A DNA stretch of 64,000 nucleotides from assembly GCF_900106045.1 (NCBI RefSeq), contig NZ_LT629802.1, forward strand, positions 5,332,001 to 5,396,000, in the 5' to 3' direction. Below the pieces are notes generated by a model. The model was not told where the DNA came from. It saw only the letters and a list, made by a program, of their open reading frames with translations, and searched no databases. The translations under genes were made by a program, and so were the position numbers. The stretch comes from Pseudomonas mucidolens. GTDB taxonomy: Bacteria; Pseudomonadota; Gammaproteobacteria; Pseudomonadales; Pseudomonadaceae. The stretch's first letter is position 1. Each line of letters starts with the position of its first letter. Shown in pieces: positions 37,563 to 45,166 of this stretch.

Positions 37563-38010
37563 TCATCGAGCCAGCCAACTCACCGGATTGCTGCTGCCCC
37601 TGGCCGACCGTCACCTGTTGTTGCCCAACGTGGCGGTAGCGGAGCTGATCGACTTCCAACGCGGCGAACCCGCCAGCGACGCACCGCCGTGGTACTTGCG
37701 CCAAGTGACCTGGCGCGACCAGCAGCTGCCGCTGATCAGCTTTGAAGCCGCCTGCGGTGGCGCCAGCGCAATGGGCGAGCATGCAAGGATCGTAGTCCTC
37801 AATGCCCTGGGCGGGCGGGCGACGTTGAAATTCATTGCGCTGGTGATTCAGGGCATTCCACGCTCATACAAGGTCGACAGCCAGTTGAGTTACGTGGATG
37901 TGCCGCTCTGCCCGCTGGAACTGGCGGCGGTACAAGTCGGCGAACAGGTGGCGAAAGTCCCGGACCTGATGGGGCTGGAAGCGCTGCTGGTGGAGGCCGG
38001 GTTGGCCTGA
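37555..38010 (+). CDS. chpC: CheW-like protein ChpC
   Basis: The 151-residue CheW-domain protein is the second coupling protein of the Pil-Chp array. The CheW fold is seen in LLLPLADRHLLLPNVAVAEL and in the middle WRDQQLPLISFE block. The start overlaps the chpA stop by 8 bases (ATGCTTGA). The methylesterase gene chpB, which lies between chpA and chpC in P. aeruginosa, is missing. A REPIN follows the stop. Confidence 0.93.
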   Translation: MLDHRASQLTGLLLPLADRHLLLPNVAVAELIDFQRGEPASDAPPWYLRQVTWRDQQLPLISFEAACGGASAMGEHARIVVLNALGGRATLKFIALVIQGIPRSYKVDSQLSYVDVPLCPLELAAVQVGEQVAKVPDLMGLEALLVEAGLA

Positions 38011-38046
38011 ACAAAATCCCTGTGACCGATGGAGATCAAAGGTGGG

Positions 38047-38144
38047 AGCTGTCGAGCCCCGGCGAGGCTGCGATGAGGGCGGACCTGCCGACATTTATGT
38101 CGCCTGACAGACTGTTATCGCAGCCTCGCCGGGGCTCGACAGCT
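38047..38144. repeat. REPIN, GCTGTCGAG type (intact)
   Basis: Perfect 28-bp inverted arms lie at 38047-38074 and 38117-38144 around a 42-base middle. This is the intact counterpart of the interrupted REPIN at 39-356. It marks the border between the pil-chp operon and the accessory segment. Confidence 0.9.
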
Positions 38145-38195
38145 GCTACGCGAGGTTGGCTTTTTGGGAAATGCCAATGCGCTCGGCTTAGTCTG

Positions 38196-38483
38196 CTATT
38201 CAATCCGTGCAAAACGCTCAATGGCTGGCTGTTCCCGGTGCTCCGCCTGCCACAGATCGTAGGTGCTTTGCATTGACAGCCACAACCGCGCTTTGCTGAC
38301 ACCTGCGCGTTCCAGCCTGACAGCAAGGTCCGGGCTGATCGGTGCATGGCCGTGCAGGATCCTGGAAAGCGTCTCCCTGGCAAAGCCAAGACGTTTAGCC
38401 ATTTCGGTGATGGTGATACCCAAACTGGGCATCACGTCCTCAAGCAGGATTTCGCCGGGGTGAGGTGGGTTGTGCATACCCAT
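38196..38483 (-). CDS. higA: HigA-type antitoxin, intact
   Basis: The 95-residue protein has the HigA/VapI pattern: N-terminal [14 protein letters not shown], then a helix-turn-helix (about 24-60) with [11 protein letters not shown] and [11 protein letters not shown]. HigA neutralises HigB and represses the operon. It starts 14 bases after the higB stop and has AGAGG seven bases before its ATG. Because its toxin partner is frameshifted, it is at present an orphan antitoxin. Confidence 0.92.
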   Translation of the reverse strand: MGMHNPPHPGEILLEDVMPSLGITITEMAKRLGFARETLSRILHGHAPISPDLAVRLERAGVSKARLWLSMQSTYDLWQAEHREQPAIERFARIE

Positions 38484-38497
38484 GTAGGTACCTCTAC

Positions 38498-38780
38498 TCA
38501 GTGGTAGTCAAGGTAATCGACCAGTTCGACCTGATCGTCGAGCATGCGGAAAATGATGGGCCAATTGCCGCTGACGGATACAGACCAATAGTCGACCAGG
38601 TCACCTTTCAGTTGGTGAAACCGCCAGCCAGCCAGGCAGCTCAAGCTCATCTCTACGTTCTGCTTTATCCAGAATGAGCAATACACGCCGCAAGCGCTTT
38701 GCATGATCAGCGTTAATACCTCGAGTCGAACCAGTCTCATAAAAAATCTTGAGACCTTTATGTTTCCAGCTGACGATCAT
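38498..38780 (-). pseudogene. higB: HigB/RelE-type toxin, frameshifted by a 4-bp duplication
   Basis: Reading starts at ATG 38780 and gives a HigB-like N-terminus (MIVSWKHKGLKIFYETGSTR, then GINADHAKRL) to PGW, then goes out of frame; the C-terminal half (GWRFHQLKGDLVDYWSVSV...) continues in the next frame to 38498. The break is at 38624-38636, where CCAG occurs three times in tandem instead of the two expected. Without the extra 4 bases the gene encodes 92 residues, the usual HigB length. As it stands the product stops after 59 residues and lacks the catalytic C-terminal part. It may be a slippage-type reversible mutation. Confidence 0.88.
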
Positions 38781-38986
38781 GGTGCGATTGTGATGTGATA
38801 CATCACGCCTTGCAATGCCCTTGCATCGGATTTGAGGGTGAGATTCATGGTAGCCCCGCTGGTGAGGTCATTCAGGCCTGAGAGACTAGAGAGGGCGGTT
38901 CCGAGCAACAACCCGAAAGAACCGTAGGAGACGTCGTCGTGGGGTGCGCCCTTGGGACTTTTCCTGCAAGTTTTCGCGTAATGCAT
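38777..38986 (-). CDS. Possible small gene upstream of higB
   Basis: An open frame runs from 39058 (or the internal ATG at 38986) to 38777 and ends with TGA overlapping the higB start as ATGA. The translation includes SYGSFGLLLGTALSSLSG and ends MYHITIAP. I do not recognise a family. The 4-base overlap hints at translational coupling, but no good ribosome site is visible and the frame may be chance. If higB is driven from here, this would be its leader gene. Confidence 0.25.
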   Translation of the reverse strand: MHYAKTCRKSPKGAPHDDVSYGSFGLLLGTALSSLSGLNDLTSGATMNLTLKSDARALQGVMYHITIAP

Positions 38987-39049
38987 GAACTTGTGGTGAG
39001 GTGTCTTCACGCCTAGTCTTTGACGGTCATCGCAAAAAACGGTGACACG

Positions 39050-39112
39050 GACGTGCAAGTCCGGTTACATATCGGCGCACCAACGCCCCTAGCCATTCAA
39101 CGGGCGTTTTTT
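39050..39112 (+). ncRNA. Candidate small RNA 3' end with hairpin and intrinsic terminator
   Basis: Two hairpins are stacked: CGGAC-GTGCAA-GTCCG near 39049-39064, then AACGCCC (39082-39088) pairing with GGGCGTT (39102-39108) followed by a run of six T (39107-39112). On the plus strand nothing upstream encodes a protein that would need this terminator; higBA reads the other way. A short RNA starting somewhere in 38900-39040 is a reasonable reading, though I cannot place its promoter. The rest of 38781-39049 shows no other feature. Confidence 0.4.
39082..39112 (+). terminator. Intrinsic terminator
   Basis: A 7-bp stem (AACGCCC/GGGCGTT) with a 13-base loop and a T6 tail. It would end transcripts on the plus strand before the structured leader at 39133-39208. 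Confidence 0.65.
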
Positions 39113-39132
39113 ATGCTCGCTGTGTTTGTTAT

Positions 39133-39208
39133 GGCGGCTGTGCGCGGGAGACCTTCGGGTCTGCCGGGGTCCGATATGCCCGGTCTTGCACACCTGCGTA
39201 CAGCTGCC
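39133..39208 (+). ncRNA. Three-way-junction leader RNA upstream of a DUF6124-like gene
   Basis: GGCGGCTGTGCG (39133-39144) can pair over all 12 positions with CGTACAGCTGCC (39197-39208), two of them G-U. Inside lie AGACC-TTCG-GGTCT (39149-39162), a UUCG tetraloop hairpin, and CCGGG/CCCGG (39164-39168 and 39079+ offset: 39179-39183). The result is a compact 76-nt three-way junction ending 59 bases before the start of the small gene at 39268. I recall very similar sequence in front of other genes of this family in Pseudomonas, which supports a conserved cis-acting RNA. It is not a tRNA: there is no T-arm or anticodon arm. Confidence 0.5.
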
Positions 39209-39267
39209 ACCCAATTCGCGTGCAAGCGATCAGGGTCAGTCTCCCTCACATATCGGAGCTGTCTATC

Positions 39268-39519
39268 ATGTTCAAACCCACACCCAATTCGCCCGCCTCA
39301 TCCAGCCTCTTCAGCGTTAATCCTTACCAAAACACCGAAACCCTGTTGATCAACGCCAGCGAAACCCTCGCCTCACTCAACGCCTTGACCGGCGGCCTGG
39401 CTTTTGAACTGGTGGGTTCCCAGCGCGGTGTGATGCTTGCGATCCAGCAAATGACCGAACTGGGCCAGATGTTGGTGGAGCGAGCGCTGGAACAGTTATC
39501 CCCTTCCTCGGTGCTGTAA
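39268..39519 (+). CDS. Small Pseudomonas-specific protein (DUF6124-like)
   Basis: The 83-residue protein begins MFKPTPNSP and ends in a helical domain with ETLLINASETLASLNAL and VMLAIQQMTELGQMLVERAL. This pattern matches the DUF6124 (formerly grouped near DUF3077) proteins that occur in several copies in fluorescens-group genomes; no function is known. A GGAG lies about nine bases before the ATG. It follows the structured leader and precedes the operator of the nucleotidyltransferase module. Confidence 0.72.
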   Translation: MFKPTPNSPASSSLFSVNPYQNTETLLINASETLASLNALTGGLAFELVGSQRGVMLAIQQMTELGQMLVERALEQLSPSSVL

Positions 39520-39528
39520 AACTTGATC

Positions 39529-39566
39529 AGTCCCAAAAAGGGACCTATCGTTCCCTTTTTGGGACT
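39529..39566. promoter_or_regulatory. Double-dyad operator before the nucleotidyltransferase gene
   Basis: A perfect 15-bp inverted repeat (AGTCCCAAAAAGGGA, 39529-39543, and its complement 39552-39566) has an 8-base centre. Each arm is itself a dyad, TCCC-N5-GGGA, so two identical sites lie 23 bp apart, centre to centre, on the same face of the helix within about two turns. It ends 14 bp before the winged-helix gene, which makes autoregulation likely. As RNA it would also form a strong hairpin and might end the preceding small gene. Confidence 0.6.
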
Positions 39567-39580
39567 CTTTGGTCACCTTC

Positions 39581-40210
39581 ATGCAAACCCTGTCTCTCAG
39601 CGCAGCCCTTTTTACTGTGACCCAGCAAAAAGTTCTGGGCTTGCTCTATGGCAAACCTGAGCAGAGCTTTTTTACCAATGAAATCGCGCGCTGGGCTCAA
39701 GTCGGTAAAGGCAGCCTGACGCGTGAATTGGAGCGCCTGCATCTGGCGGGTATCTTGAACATGACCCGCCAGGGTAACCAGACTCACTATCAAGCCAACC
39801 CTCAATGCCCGATATACGCCGAGCTGCTGGCCATCGTGCGCAAGTCCCTGAGCCTGGACGCACCGCTGCGCAATGCACTGGCACCGTTCGCCATACATTT
39901 GAAGTGGGCCTTTATCTACGGCTCCATCGCCAAGGACGCGGCGCACTCATCCAGTGACATAGATCTGATGCTGATCGGCGAAAGCCTCGACTACAGTGAA
40001 GTCATGGAACAGCTCATGCCGCTGGAGCAGCAGTTGGGGCGCACCATCAACCCAACGCTCTACACCCCCCAAGACTGGATTGGCAAATGGAATGCCGGGA
40101 ACAGTTTTGTACGCCGGGTCGCGGATCAGGCCAAGATCAATCTCATTGGGGAAAACCCCATGGAGTCCAAGGATGGACAGCAAGATCAATCTGGAGAACC
40201 TGCAACGTAG
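39581..40210 (+). CDS. Winged-helix / MNT nucleotidyltransferase fusion
   Basis: The 209-residue protein has an N-terminal ArsR/MarR-like winged helix (about 14-72; NEIARWAQVGKGSLTRELER is the recognition region) joined to a minimal nucleotidyltransferase domain (about 105-190) with the GS...DxD site: G114-S115 and D126-I-D128. The third acidic metal ligand of the fold is not obvious (RTINPTLY where an aspartate is expected). Together with the overlapping HEPN-like gene it resembles HEPN/MNT toxin-antitoxin pairs, here with a DNA-binding domain built in. Start: ATG 39581; a GTG at 39569 is an alternative. Confidence 0.8.
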   Translation: MQTLSLSAALFTVTQQKVLGLLYGKPEQSFFTNEIARWAQVGKGSLTRELERLHLAGILNMTRQGNQTHYQANPQCPIYAELLAIVRKSLSLDAPLRNALAPFAIHLKWAFIYGSIAKDAAHSSSDIDLMLIGESLDYSEVMEQLMPLEQQLGRTINPTLYTPQDWIGKWNAGNSFVRRVADQAKINLIGENPMESKDGQQDQSGEPAT

Positions 40211-40604
40211 TGGTGGATTGAAGGTGGAGCCGCCGGATCGCAAGGAATGCGAAGGTTTGATACGTTCGGCCAAGGACCGCTTGAAGGATGCGAGCTGCGT
40301 GAATTTGTCTTTTGCCAGTCGATTTGATCTGGCCTACAACGCAGCTCATGCCATCGCGCTTACCGCCTTGCGTTTGCATGGCTACCGATCCGAAAAACGC
40401 TATTTGGTCTTCCAATGCCTGACTCATACCGCTTGTATAGGCAATGTTCAGGTGAGGTTATTTGCCCTGTGCCACGAGCGGCGCAACCTGGCTGAATATG
40501 AAGGCTATATGGATGAGGATGAGGCGTTACTGCGGCAGTTGCTCGACAGCACTCAAGCGCTGTTGGGGGTGGTCGATCAACGGCTGAAACGCCCGTCTCA
40601 ATGA
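40173..40604 (+). CDS. HEPN-like small protein, partner of the nucleotidyltransferase
   Basis: This 143-residue, mainly helical protein has the HEPN-like face in ASRFDLAYNAAHAIALTAL (about 48-66) and a charged turn HERRNLAEYEGY (101-112). The usual RX4-6H ribonuclease motif is not intact: the position after R103-R104-N105 is Y109 rather than histidine, with a further Y112. In known HEPN/MNT pairs a tyrosine near this motif is AMPylated by the antitoxin. The gene overlaps the nucleotidyltransferase gene by 38 bases with GGAG before its ATG. Toxin activity is a guess. Confidence 0.65.
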   Translation: MDSKINLENLQRSGGLKVEPPDRKECEGLIRSAKDRLKDASCVNLSFASRFDLAYNAAHAIALTALRLHGYRSEKRYLVFQCLTHTACIGNVQVRLFALCHERRNLAEYEGYMDEDEALLRQLLDSTQALLGVVDQRLKRPSQ

Positions 40605-40672
40605 CACATCAGTAAAGCTCCCCCAAAGCCCGCCGATAACCCGAGGAGTCTTTCGGTGGAAGTAACGACGCA

Positions 40673-41398
40673 ATGTGGCTATTCGACGTATTTGCCTGGT
40701 TGTACAACCTGAGCCCGTTTACCGGTGCCTTGTTGATGTGGTTTGCGGTGCTGGTGGCGACCGCGAGCTTGACGATGAGGTTCGAGTCGAACCGCGGGAA
40801 GCTGTGGGGATTTGTGGTCAGCGCATCCGGTGCGGTGATTATCTTGTTGTACCTGGAAAGCCTCAATCTTGATGACGATGGAAAAGCGCTCAAGGCGGTG
40901 GTGAGCAACCTGGTGGTGATGACCTTGGGTGGCCTTGGCTCTGGCCTGCTCGCGGTGGCCATATCCCAAGGGCCTGACGAGGCTGAAGACACTCAGGCCC
41001 GTACCTTCATTCGTGAGCGACTGTTGAATATCTTCGAGTACGCGTTCTTTTTTATCGGTGCCTGTGCATTCGTGCTGTTCGTTACTTCCCTGTTACCGGC
41101 ACTGCTGCAAAAGCCCGTGGCGACGGAGCATGAGATAGCGAGCCTGTTGGTGGTGTTTCTGGGCGCAGGCTTGGGTTACGCGATAGCCGCCGGTCCTCGT
41201 CGACTGAAAAACTGGGAGCAACTGGGCGCCGGCATGTTGGTGGTATTGCTGCTGTTCCTGCTGCCCGTGTATGTGCAGGGCTTGCTCGGGTTGTGGAACG
41301 GGGCGCGGACGGCGGTCTTGAGTTTTCATGCGGTGGCAGTGCTGGCTTTAGCCTGGACGGTGTGGCGTCAGCGCATTAACGCCCGTGACGCCAAGTGA
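40673..41398 (+). CDS. Unknown inner-membrane protein with about seven membrane segments
   Basis: The 241-residue protein has hydrophobic segments at about 10-32, 45-62, 78-98, 118-145, 155-172, 182-205 and 212-232, and a charged loop (GPDEAEDTQARTFIRERL, about 104-121). I do not recognise a family. It lies 68 bp after the HEPN-like gene and 105 bp before mdcA. Whether it belongs to either cluster is not clear; its spacing and start suit a separate unit. Confidence 0.65.
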   Translation: MWLFDVFAWLYNLSPFTGALLMWFAVLVATASLTMRFESNRGKLWGFVVSASGAVIILLYLESLNLDDDGKALKAVVSNLVVMTLGGLGSGLLAVAISQGPDEAEDTQARTFIRERLLNIFEYAFFFIGACAFVLFVTSLLPALLQKPVATEHEIASLLVVFLGAGLGYAIAAGPRRLKNWEQLGAGMLVVLLLFLLPVYVQGLLGLWNGARTAVLSFHAVAVLALAWTVWRQRINARDAK

Positions 41399-41503
41399 TT
41401 CGCACCGTTACTCCAGCCGTAACAGTTCGCCGCCGAGCTTGATTGATGGGCCCGTGATTCGCTCCTAAGGTAAGCCCCACGACAGCGAACCCGTGGAGCG
41501 AGC

Positions 41504-43174
41504 ATGACAACAACAATAAACCCCGATTCGCGCTGGACGCGGCGGCGCGATGAAAAGCGGCGGCGACTCGGGCTGGTCAAGTCCATTGCCGACGGTGCGG
41601 TGATCCCCAGTGACCGGCTCGTCGAAGCGCTTGAAACGCTGATCCTGCCCGGCGACCGCGTGGTGCTGGAAGGCAACAACCAGAAGCAGGCGGATTTTCT
41701 CTCGCGTTCCCTGGCCAAGGCCGACCCGGCCAAGCTTCACGACTTGCACATGATCATGCCCAGCGTCGGGCGCTCCGAGCACCTGGACCTGTTTGAAAAG
41801 GGCATTGCGCGCAAGCTCGATTTCTCCTTCGCCGGCACCCAATCGCTGCGCATCAGCCAGTTGCTGGAAGACGGGCTGCTGGAAGTCGGTGCAATTCATA
41901 CCTACATCGAACTTTACGCACGGCTGGTGGTGGACCTGATCCCCAACGTGGTGCTGTCCGCCGGTTTCATGGCCGACCGCGCCGGTAATATCTACACCGG
42001 CCCCAGCACCGAAGACACCCCGGCGCTGATCGAGCCCGCGGCGTTCAGCGATGGCATTGTCATCGTCCAGGTCAACCAGTTGGTGGACGACGTCAGCGAT
42101 TTGCCCCGCGTCGATATCCCGGCCAGTTGGGTCGATTTCGTGGTGGTGGCAGACAAGCCTTTCTACATTGAACCGTTGTTCACCCGCGATCCACGGCACA
42201 TCAAACCGGTGCATGTGTTGATGGCGATGATGGCGATCCGTGGCATCTACGAGAAACACAATGTCCAGTCGCTGAACCACGGCATCGGTTTCAACACCGC
42301 CGCGATCGAGCTGATTTTGCCGACCTACGGCGAATCCCTCGGCCTCAAAGGCAAGATCTGCCGCAACTGGACGCTCAACCCTCACCCAACCTTGATCCCG
42401 GCCATTGAAAGCGGTTGGGTCGAAAGCGTGCATTGCTTCGGTACCGAACTGGGCATGGAAAACTACATCGCCGCCCGTCCGGATGTGTTTTTCACCGGTC
42501 GCGACGGCTCCATGCGTTCCAACCGGATGTTCTGCCAACTCGCCGGGCAATACGCCGTGGACCTGTTTATCGGCGCCACCCTGCAGGTGGACGGCGACGG
42601 CCATTCCTCCACCGTGACGCGCGGTCGCCTCGCCGGTTTCGGTGGGGCGCCGAACATGGGGCACGACCCACGTGGTCGGCGTCACGGTACGCCGGCCTGG
42701 CTCGACATGCGCCACGGCGATGCGCCTGAAGCTTTGCTCGAACGCGGCAAGAAGCTGGTGGTGCAGATGGTCGAAACGTTCCAGGAAGGCGGCAAACCGA
42801 CCTTCGTCGAAACCCTCGACGCCGTGGAAGTGGCGCGCAAGAGCGGCATGTCGTTGGCGCCGATCATGATCTACGGCGACGACGTGACCCACCTGCTCAC
42901 CGAAGAAGGCATCGCCTACCTGTACAAGGCCCGTTCCCTGGAAGAGCGCCAGGCGATGATTGCGGCGGTGGCCGGCGTCACCGCCATCGGCCTGCGCCAC
43001 AACCCCAAAGACACCGCGCGCATGCGCCGCGAGGGGTTGATCGCCTTGCCGGAAGACCTCGGCATCCGCCGCACCGACGCCACCCGCGAGCTGTTGGCCG
43101 CGAAAAGCGTGGCTGATCTGGTGGAGTGGTCCGGTGGCTTGTACAACCCGCCCGCCAAGTTCAGGAGCTGGTAA
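41504..43174 (+). CDS. mdcA: Malonate decarboxylase alpha subunit
   Basis: The 556-residue CoA-transferase-type subunit swaps malonate for acetate on the acyl carrier protein MdcC. It starts the mdc operon that converts malonate to acetate and CO2. Recognisable blocks are ILPGDRVVLEGNNQKQADFL near the N-terminus, the transferase site region around TEDTPALIEP and GRDGSMRSNRMF, and the C-terminal LYNPPAKF. Length matches the family (about 550). mdcB begins directly after its stop. Confidence 0.95.
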   Translation: MTTTINPDSRWTRRRDEKRRRLGLVKSIADGAVIPSDRLVEALETLILPGDRVVLEGNNQKQADFLSRSLAKADPAKLHDLHMIMPSVGRSEHLDLFEKGIARKLDFSFAGTQSLRISQLLEDGLLEVGAIHTYIELYARLVVDLIPNVVLSAGFMADRAGNIYTGPSTEDTPALIEPAAFSDGIVIVQVNQLVDDVSDLPRVDIPASWVDFVVVADKPFYIEPLFTRDPRHIKPVHVLMAMMAIRGIYEKHNVQSLNHGIGFNTAAIELILPTYGESLGLKGKICRNWTLNPHPTLIPAIESGWVESVHCFGTELGMENYIAARPDVFFTGRDGSMRSNRMFCQLAGQYAVDLFIGATLQVDGDGHSSTVTRGRLAGFGGAPNMGHDPRGRRHGTPAWLDMRHGDAPEALLERGKKLVVQMVETFQEGGKPTFVETLDAVEVARKSGMSLAPIMIYGDDVTHLLTEEGIAYLYKARSLEERQAMIAAVAGVTAIGLRHNPKDTARMRREGLIALPEDLGIRRTDATRELLAAKSVADLVEWSGGLYNPPAKFRSW

Positions 43175-44032
43175 ATGCACGCACTCAAACTGCACACACT
43201 GACGTTGGCCGAGCAACTGGCTGACTTGGCGGTAGAGGCCTTGATCGACGAAGCGGATCTTTCGCCCAAGCCGGCCCTGGTGGATCGGCGTGGCAATGGT
43301 GCCCACAACGATCTGCACCTGGGCCTGATGCATGCGTCGGCGCTGTCCCTGTGGCCGGCCTTCAAGGAAATGGCCGAGGCGGCGATTGCACTGGGTGAAA
43401 TCGGCCTGCCGTTGCGCGAGGCGCTAGGGCGAATCGGCCGCGAAGGTGAGCAGTCAATGCTCGCCACCACCCAGGGCGTGAACACTCACCGTGGCGCGAT
43501 CTGGGCCCTTGGATTGCTGGTCGCCGCCGCCGCCCTGGCGCCTGAATCACGCAACGCCAATGCGCTGGCCTTGCGGGCGGCGCGCCTGGCGCTGCTTAAC
43601 GACCGGCATGCGCCGCAAGCGCTGAGCCATGGCGCGCAAGTCGCGCGCCGCTACGGTGCTCGCGGCGCCCGCGAAGAAGCACAACTGGGTTTCCCGTCGG
43701 TGCTGCAACGCGGCCTGCCGCAGCTGAAAAAAAGCCGCGCGCACCCGCACGGCGAACAGAACGCCCGCCTCGACGCACTGCTGGCGATCATGACCCGACT
43801 GGCCGACACCTGCGTGCTCTATCGCGCCGGTACCGAAGGCCTGCAGGCCATGCAACAGGGCGCGCAAGCGGTGCTGGATGCGGGCGGCAGCGCGAGCCTG
43901 GCCGGGCGCCGTCGACTGAATGAACTGGACCAGCAGTTGCTCGCCTTGAATGCTTCCCCCGGAGGCGCTGCCGACCTGCTGGCCGCTTGCCTGTTTATCG
44001 ACCGCATCGAGTCTTGCGATGGAGCGTTTTGA
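43175..44032 (+). CDS. mdcB: Triphosphoribosyl-dephospho-CoA synthase MdcB
   Basis: This 285-residue CitG-like enzyme makes the precursor of the 2'-(5''-phosphoribosyl)-3'-dephospho-CoA prosthetic group from ATP and dephospho-CoA. Motifs are [19 protein letters not shown] near 28-46 and the middle [13 protein letters not shown]. The stop shares a base with the mdcC start (TGATG). Confidence 0.93.
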   Translation: MHALKLHTLTLAEQLADLAVEALIDEADLSPKPALVDRRGNGAHNDLHLGLMHASALSLWPAFKEMAEAAIALGEIGLPLREALGRIGREGEQSMLATTQGVNTHRGAIWALGLLVAAAALAPESRNANALALRAARLALLNDRHAPQALSHGAQVARRYGARGAREEAQLGFPSVLQRGLPQLKKSRAHPHGEQNARLDALLAIMTRLADTCVLYRAGTEGLQAMQQGAQAVLDAGGSASLAGRRRLNELDQQLLALNASPGGAADLLAACLFIDRIESCDGAF

Positions 44033-44331
44033 TGGAAACCTTATCCTTTGAATTCCCCGCCGGGCAGCCGCCAAAAGGCCGTGCGCTGGTGGGGTGTGTC
44101 GGTTCCGGTGACCTGGAAGTGCTGTTGGAACCGGGCACCGCGGGCACCTTGACGATCCAGGTGCAAACCTCGGTCAACGGCGCCGGGCAACGTTGGCAAC
44201 ACCTGTTCGAGCGGATCTTCCAGGAGCAGACCCCGCCGGCCCTGAACATTGATATCCACGACTTCGGCGCCACGCCCGGCGTGGTGCGCCTGCGCCTGGA
44301 ACAAGGTTTCGAGGAGGTCGGCCATGACTGA
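44032..44331 (+). CDS. mdcC: Malonate decarboxylase acyl carrier protein MdcC (delta subunit)
   Basis: The 99-residue acyl carrier protein holds the dephospho-CoA-type arm on a serine. The site is visible as GCVGSGDLEV with S25. It is unrelated in sequence to fatty-acid ACPs. It overlaps mdcD by 8 bases (ATGACTGA). Confidence 0.94.
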   Translation: METLSFEFPAGQPPKGRALVGCVGSGDLEVLLEPGTAGTLTIQVQTSVNGAGQRWQHLFERIFQEQTPPALNIDIHDFGATPGVVRLRLEQGFEEVGHD

Positions 44332-45166
44332 CTTGCGCAGCAAACACAGCTTTGTCGAACTGGGTGCCCGGCAGCGGGCCCAGGCCTTGCTGGATGCCGG
44401 CAGTTACCGGGAACTGATCGACCCGTTTCAGCGAGTGATGTCGCCGTGGTTGAGCCGTCAGGGCGTCGTGCCGCAAGCGGACGATGGCGTGGTGATCGCC
44501 AAGGGCCTGATCGCTGGATTGCCGGTGGTGATCGCCGCGATTGAAGGCAATTTCCAGGGCGGCAGCCTGGGTGAAGTGGGTGGCGCGAAAATCGCCGGCG
44601 CCCTGGAACTGGCCGCCGAAGACAACCGCAACGGCGTTCCCACCCGCGCGGTGCTGTTGCTGGAAACCGGCGGTGTGCGCTTGCAGGAAGCCAACCTCGG
44701 GCTGGCGGCGATTGCCGATATCCACGCCGCGATTGTCGATCTGCGCCAGTACCAGCCGGTGATCGGCGTGGTGGCGGGCAGCGTCGGTTGTTTTGGCGGC
44801 ATGTCCATCGCCGCAGGCTTGTGCAGTTACTTGTTGGTGACTCGCGAAGCACGGCTGGGCTTGAACGGCCCGCAAGTGATTGAGCAGGAAGCCGGCCTTG
44901 AAGAATACGATTCGCGCGACCGGCCATTTATCTGGAGCCTGACCGGCGGCGAACAGCGCTTTAACAGTGGCCTGGCCGACCGTTATGTGGCGGACGATGT
45001 GGCGCGGATCCAGCAGCAAGTCACTGAACTGTTGCACCTGGGTTTGCCGGCACGCCAACGCAGTCGCCAAGCCGATGACTACCTGGCGCGCCTGGCCTCG
45101 CTGGACGCCGAGCCGCAAATCGATGCGGCGACGGTTCGTGATCTGTATCAGGGAGAACGCTCATGA
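44324..45166 (+). CDS. mdcD: Malonyl-ACP decarboxylase beta subunit
   Basis: This 280-residue crotonase-like carboxyltransferase-domain protein forms the decarboxylase with MdcE. The oxyanion-forming glycine-rich segments are GNFQGGSLGEVGGAK and AGSVGCFGGMSIAAG. It resembles the beta part of acetyl-CoA carboxylase. The start lies inside the mdcC end, and the stop overlaps mdcE (ATGA). Confidence 0.95.
   Translation: MTDLRSKHSFVELGARQRAQALLDAGSYRELIDPFQRVMSPWLSRQGVVPQADDGVVIAKGLIAGLPVVIAAIEGNFQGGSLGEVGGAKIAGALELAAEDNRNGVPTRAVLLLETGGVRLQEANLGLAAIADIHAAIVDLRQYQPVIGVVAGSVGCFGGMSIAAGLCSYLLVTREARLGLNGPQVIEQEAGLEEYDSRDRPFIWSLTGGEQRFNSGLADRYVADDVARIQQQVTELLHLGLPARQRSRQADDYLARLASLDAEPQIDAATVRDLYQGERS

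Noticed and set aside
39133..39208. tRNA gene
   Set aside because: It is 76 nt and folds into a junction, but has no T-arm, no anticodon arm and a 12-bp outer stem.
41465..43333. Long minus-strand frame opposite mdcA
   Set aside because: Antisense of a clear malonate decarboxylase gene; no recognisable domain.
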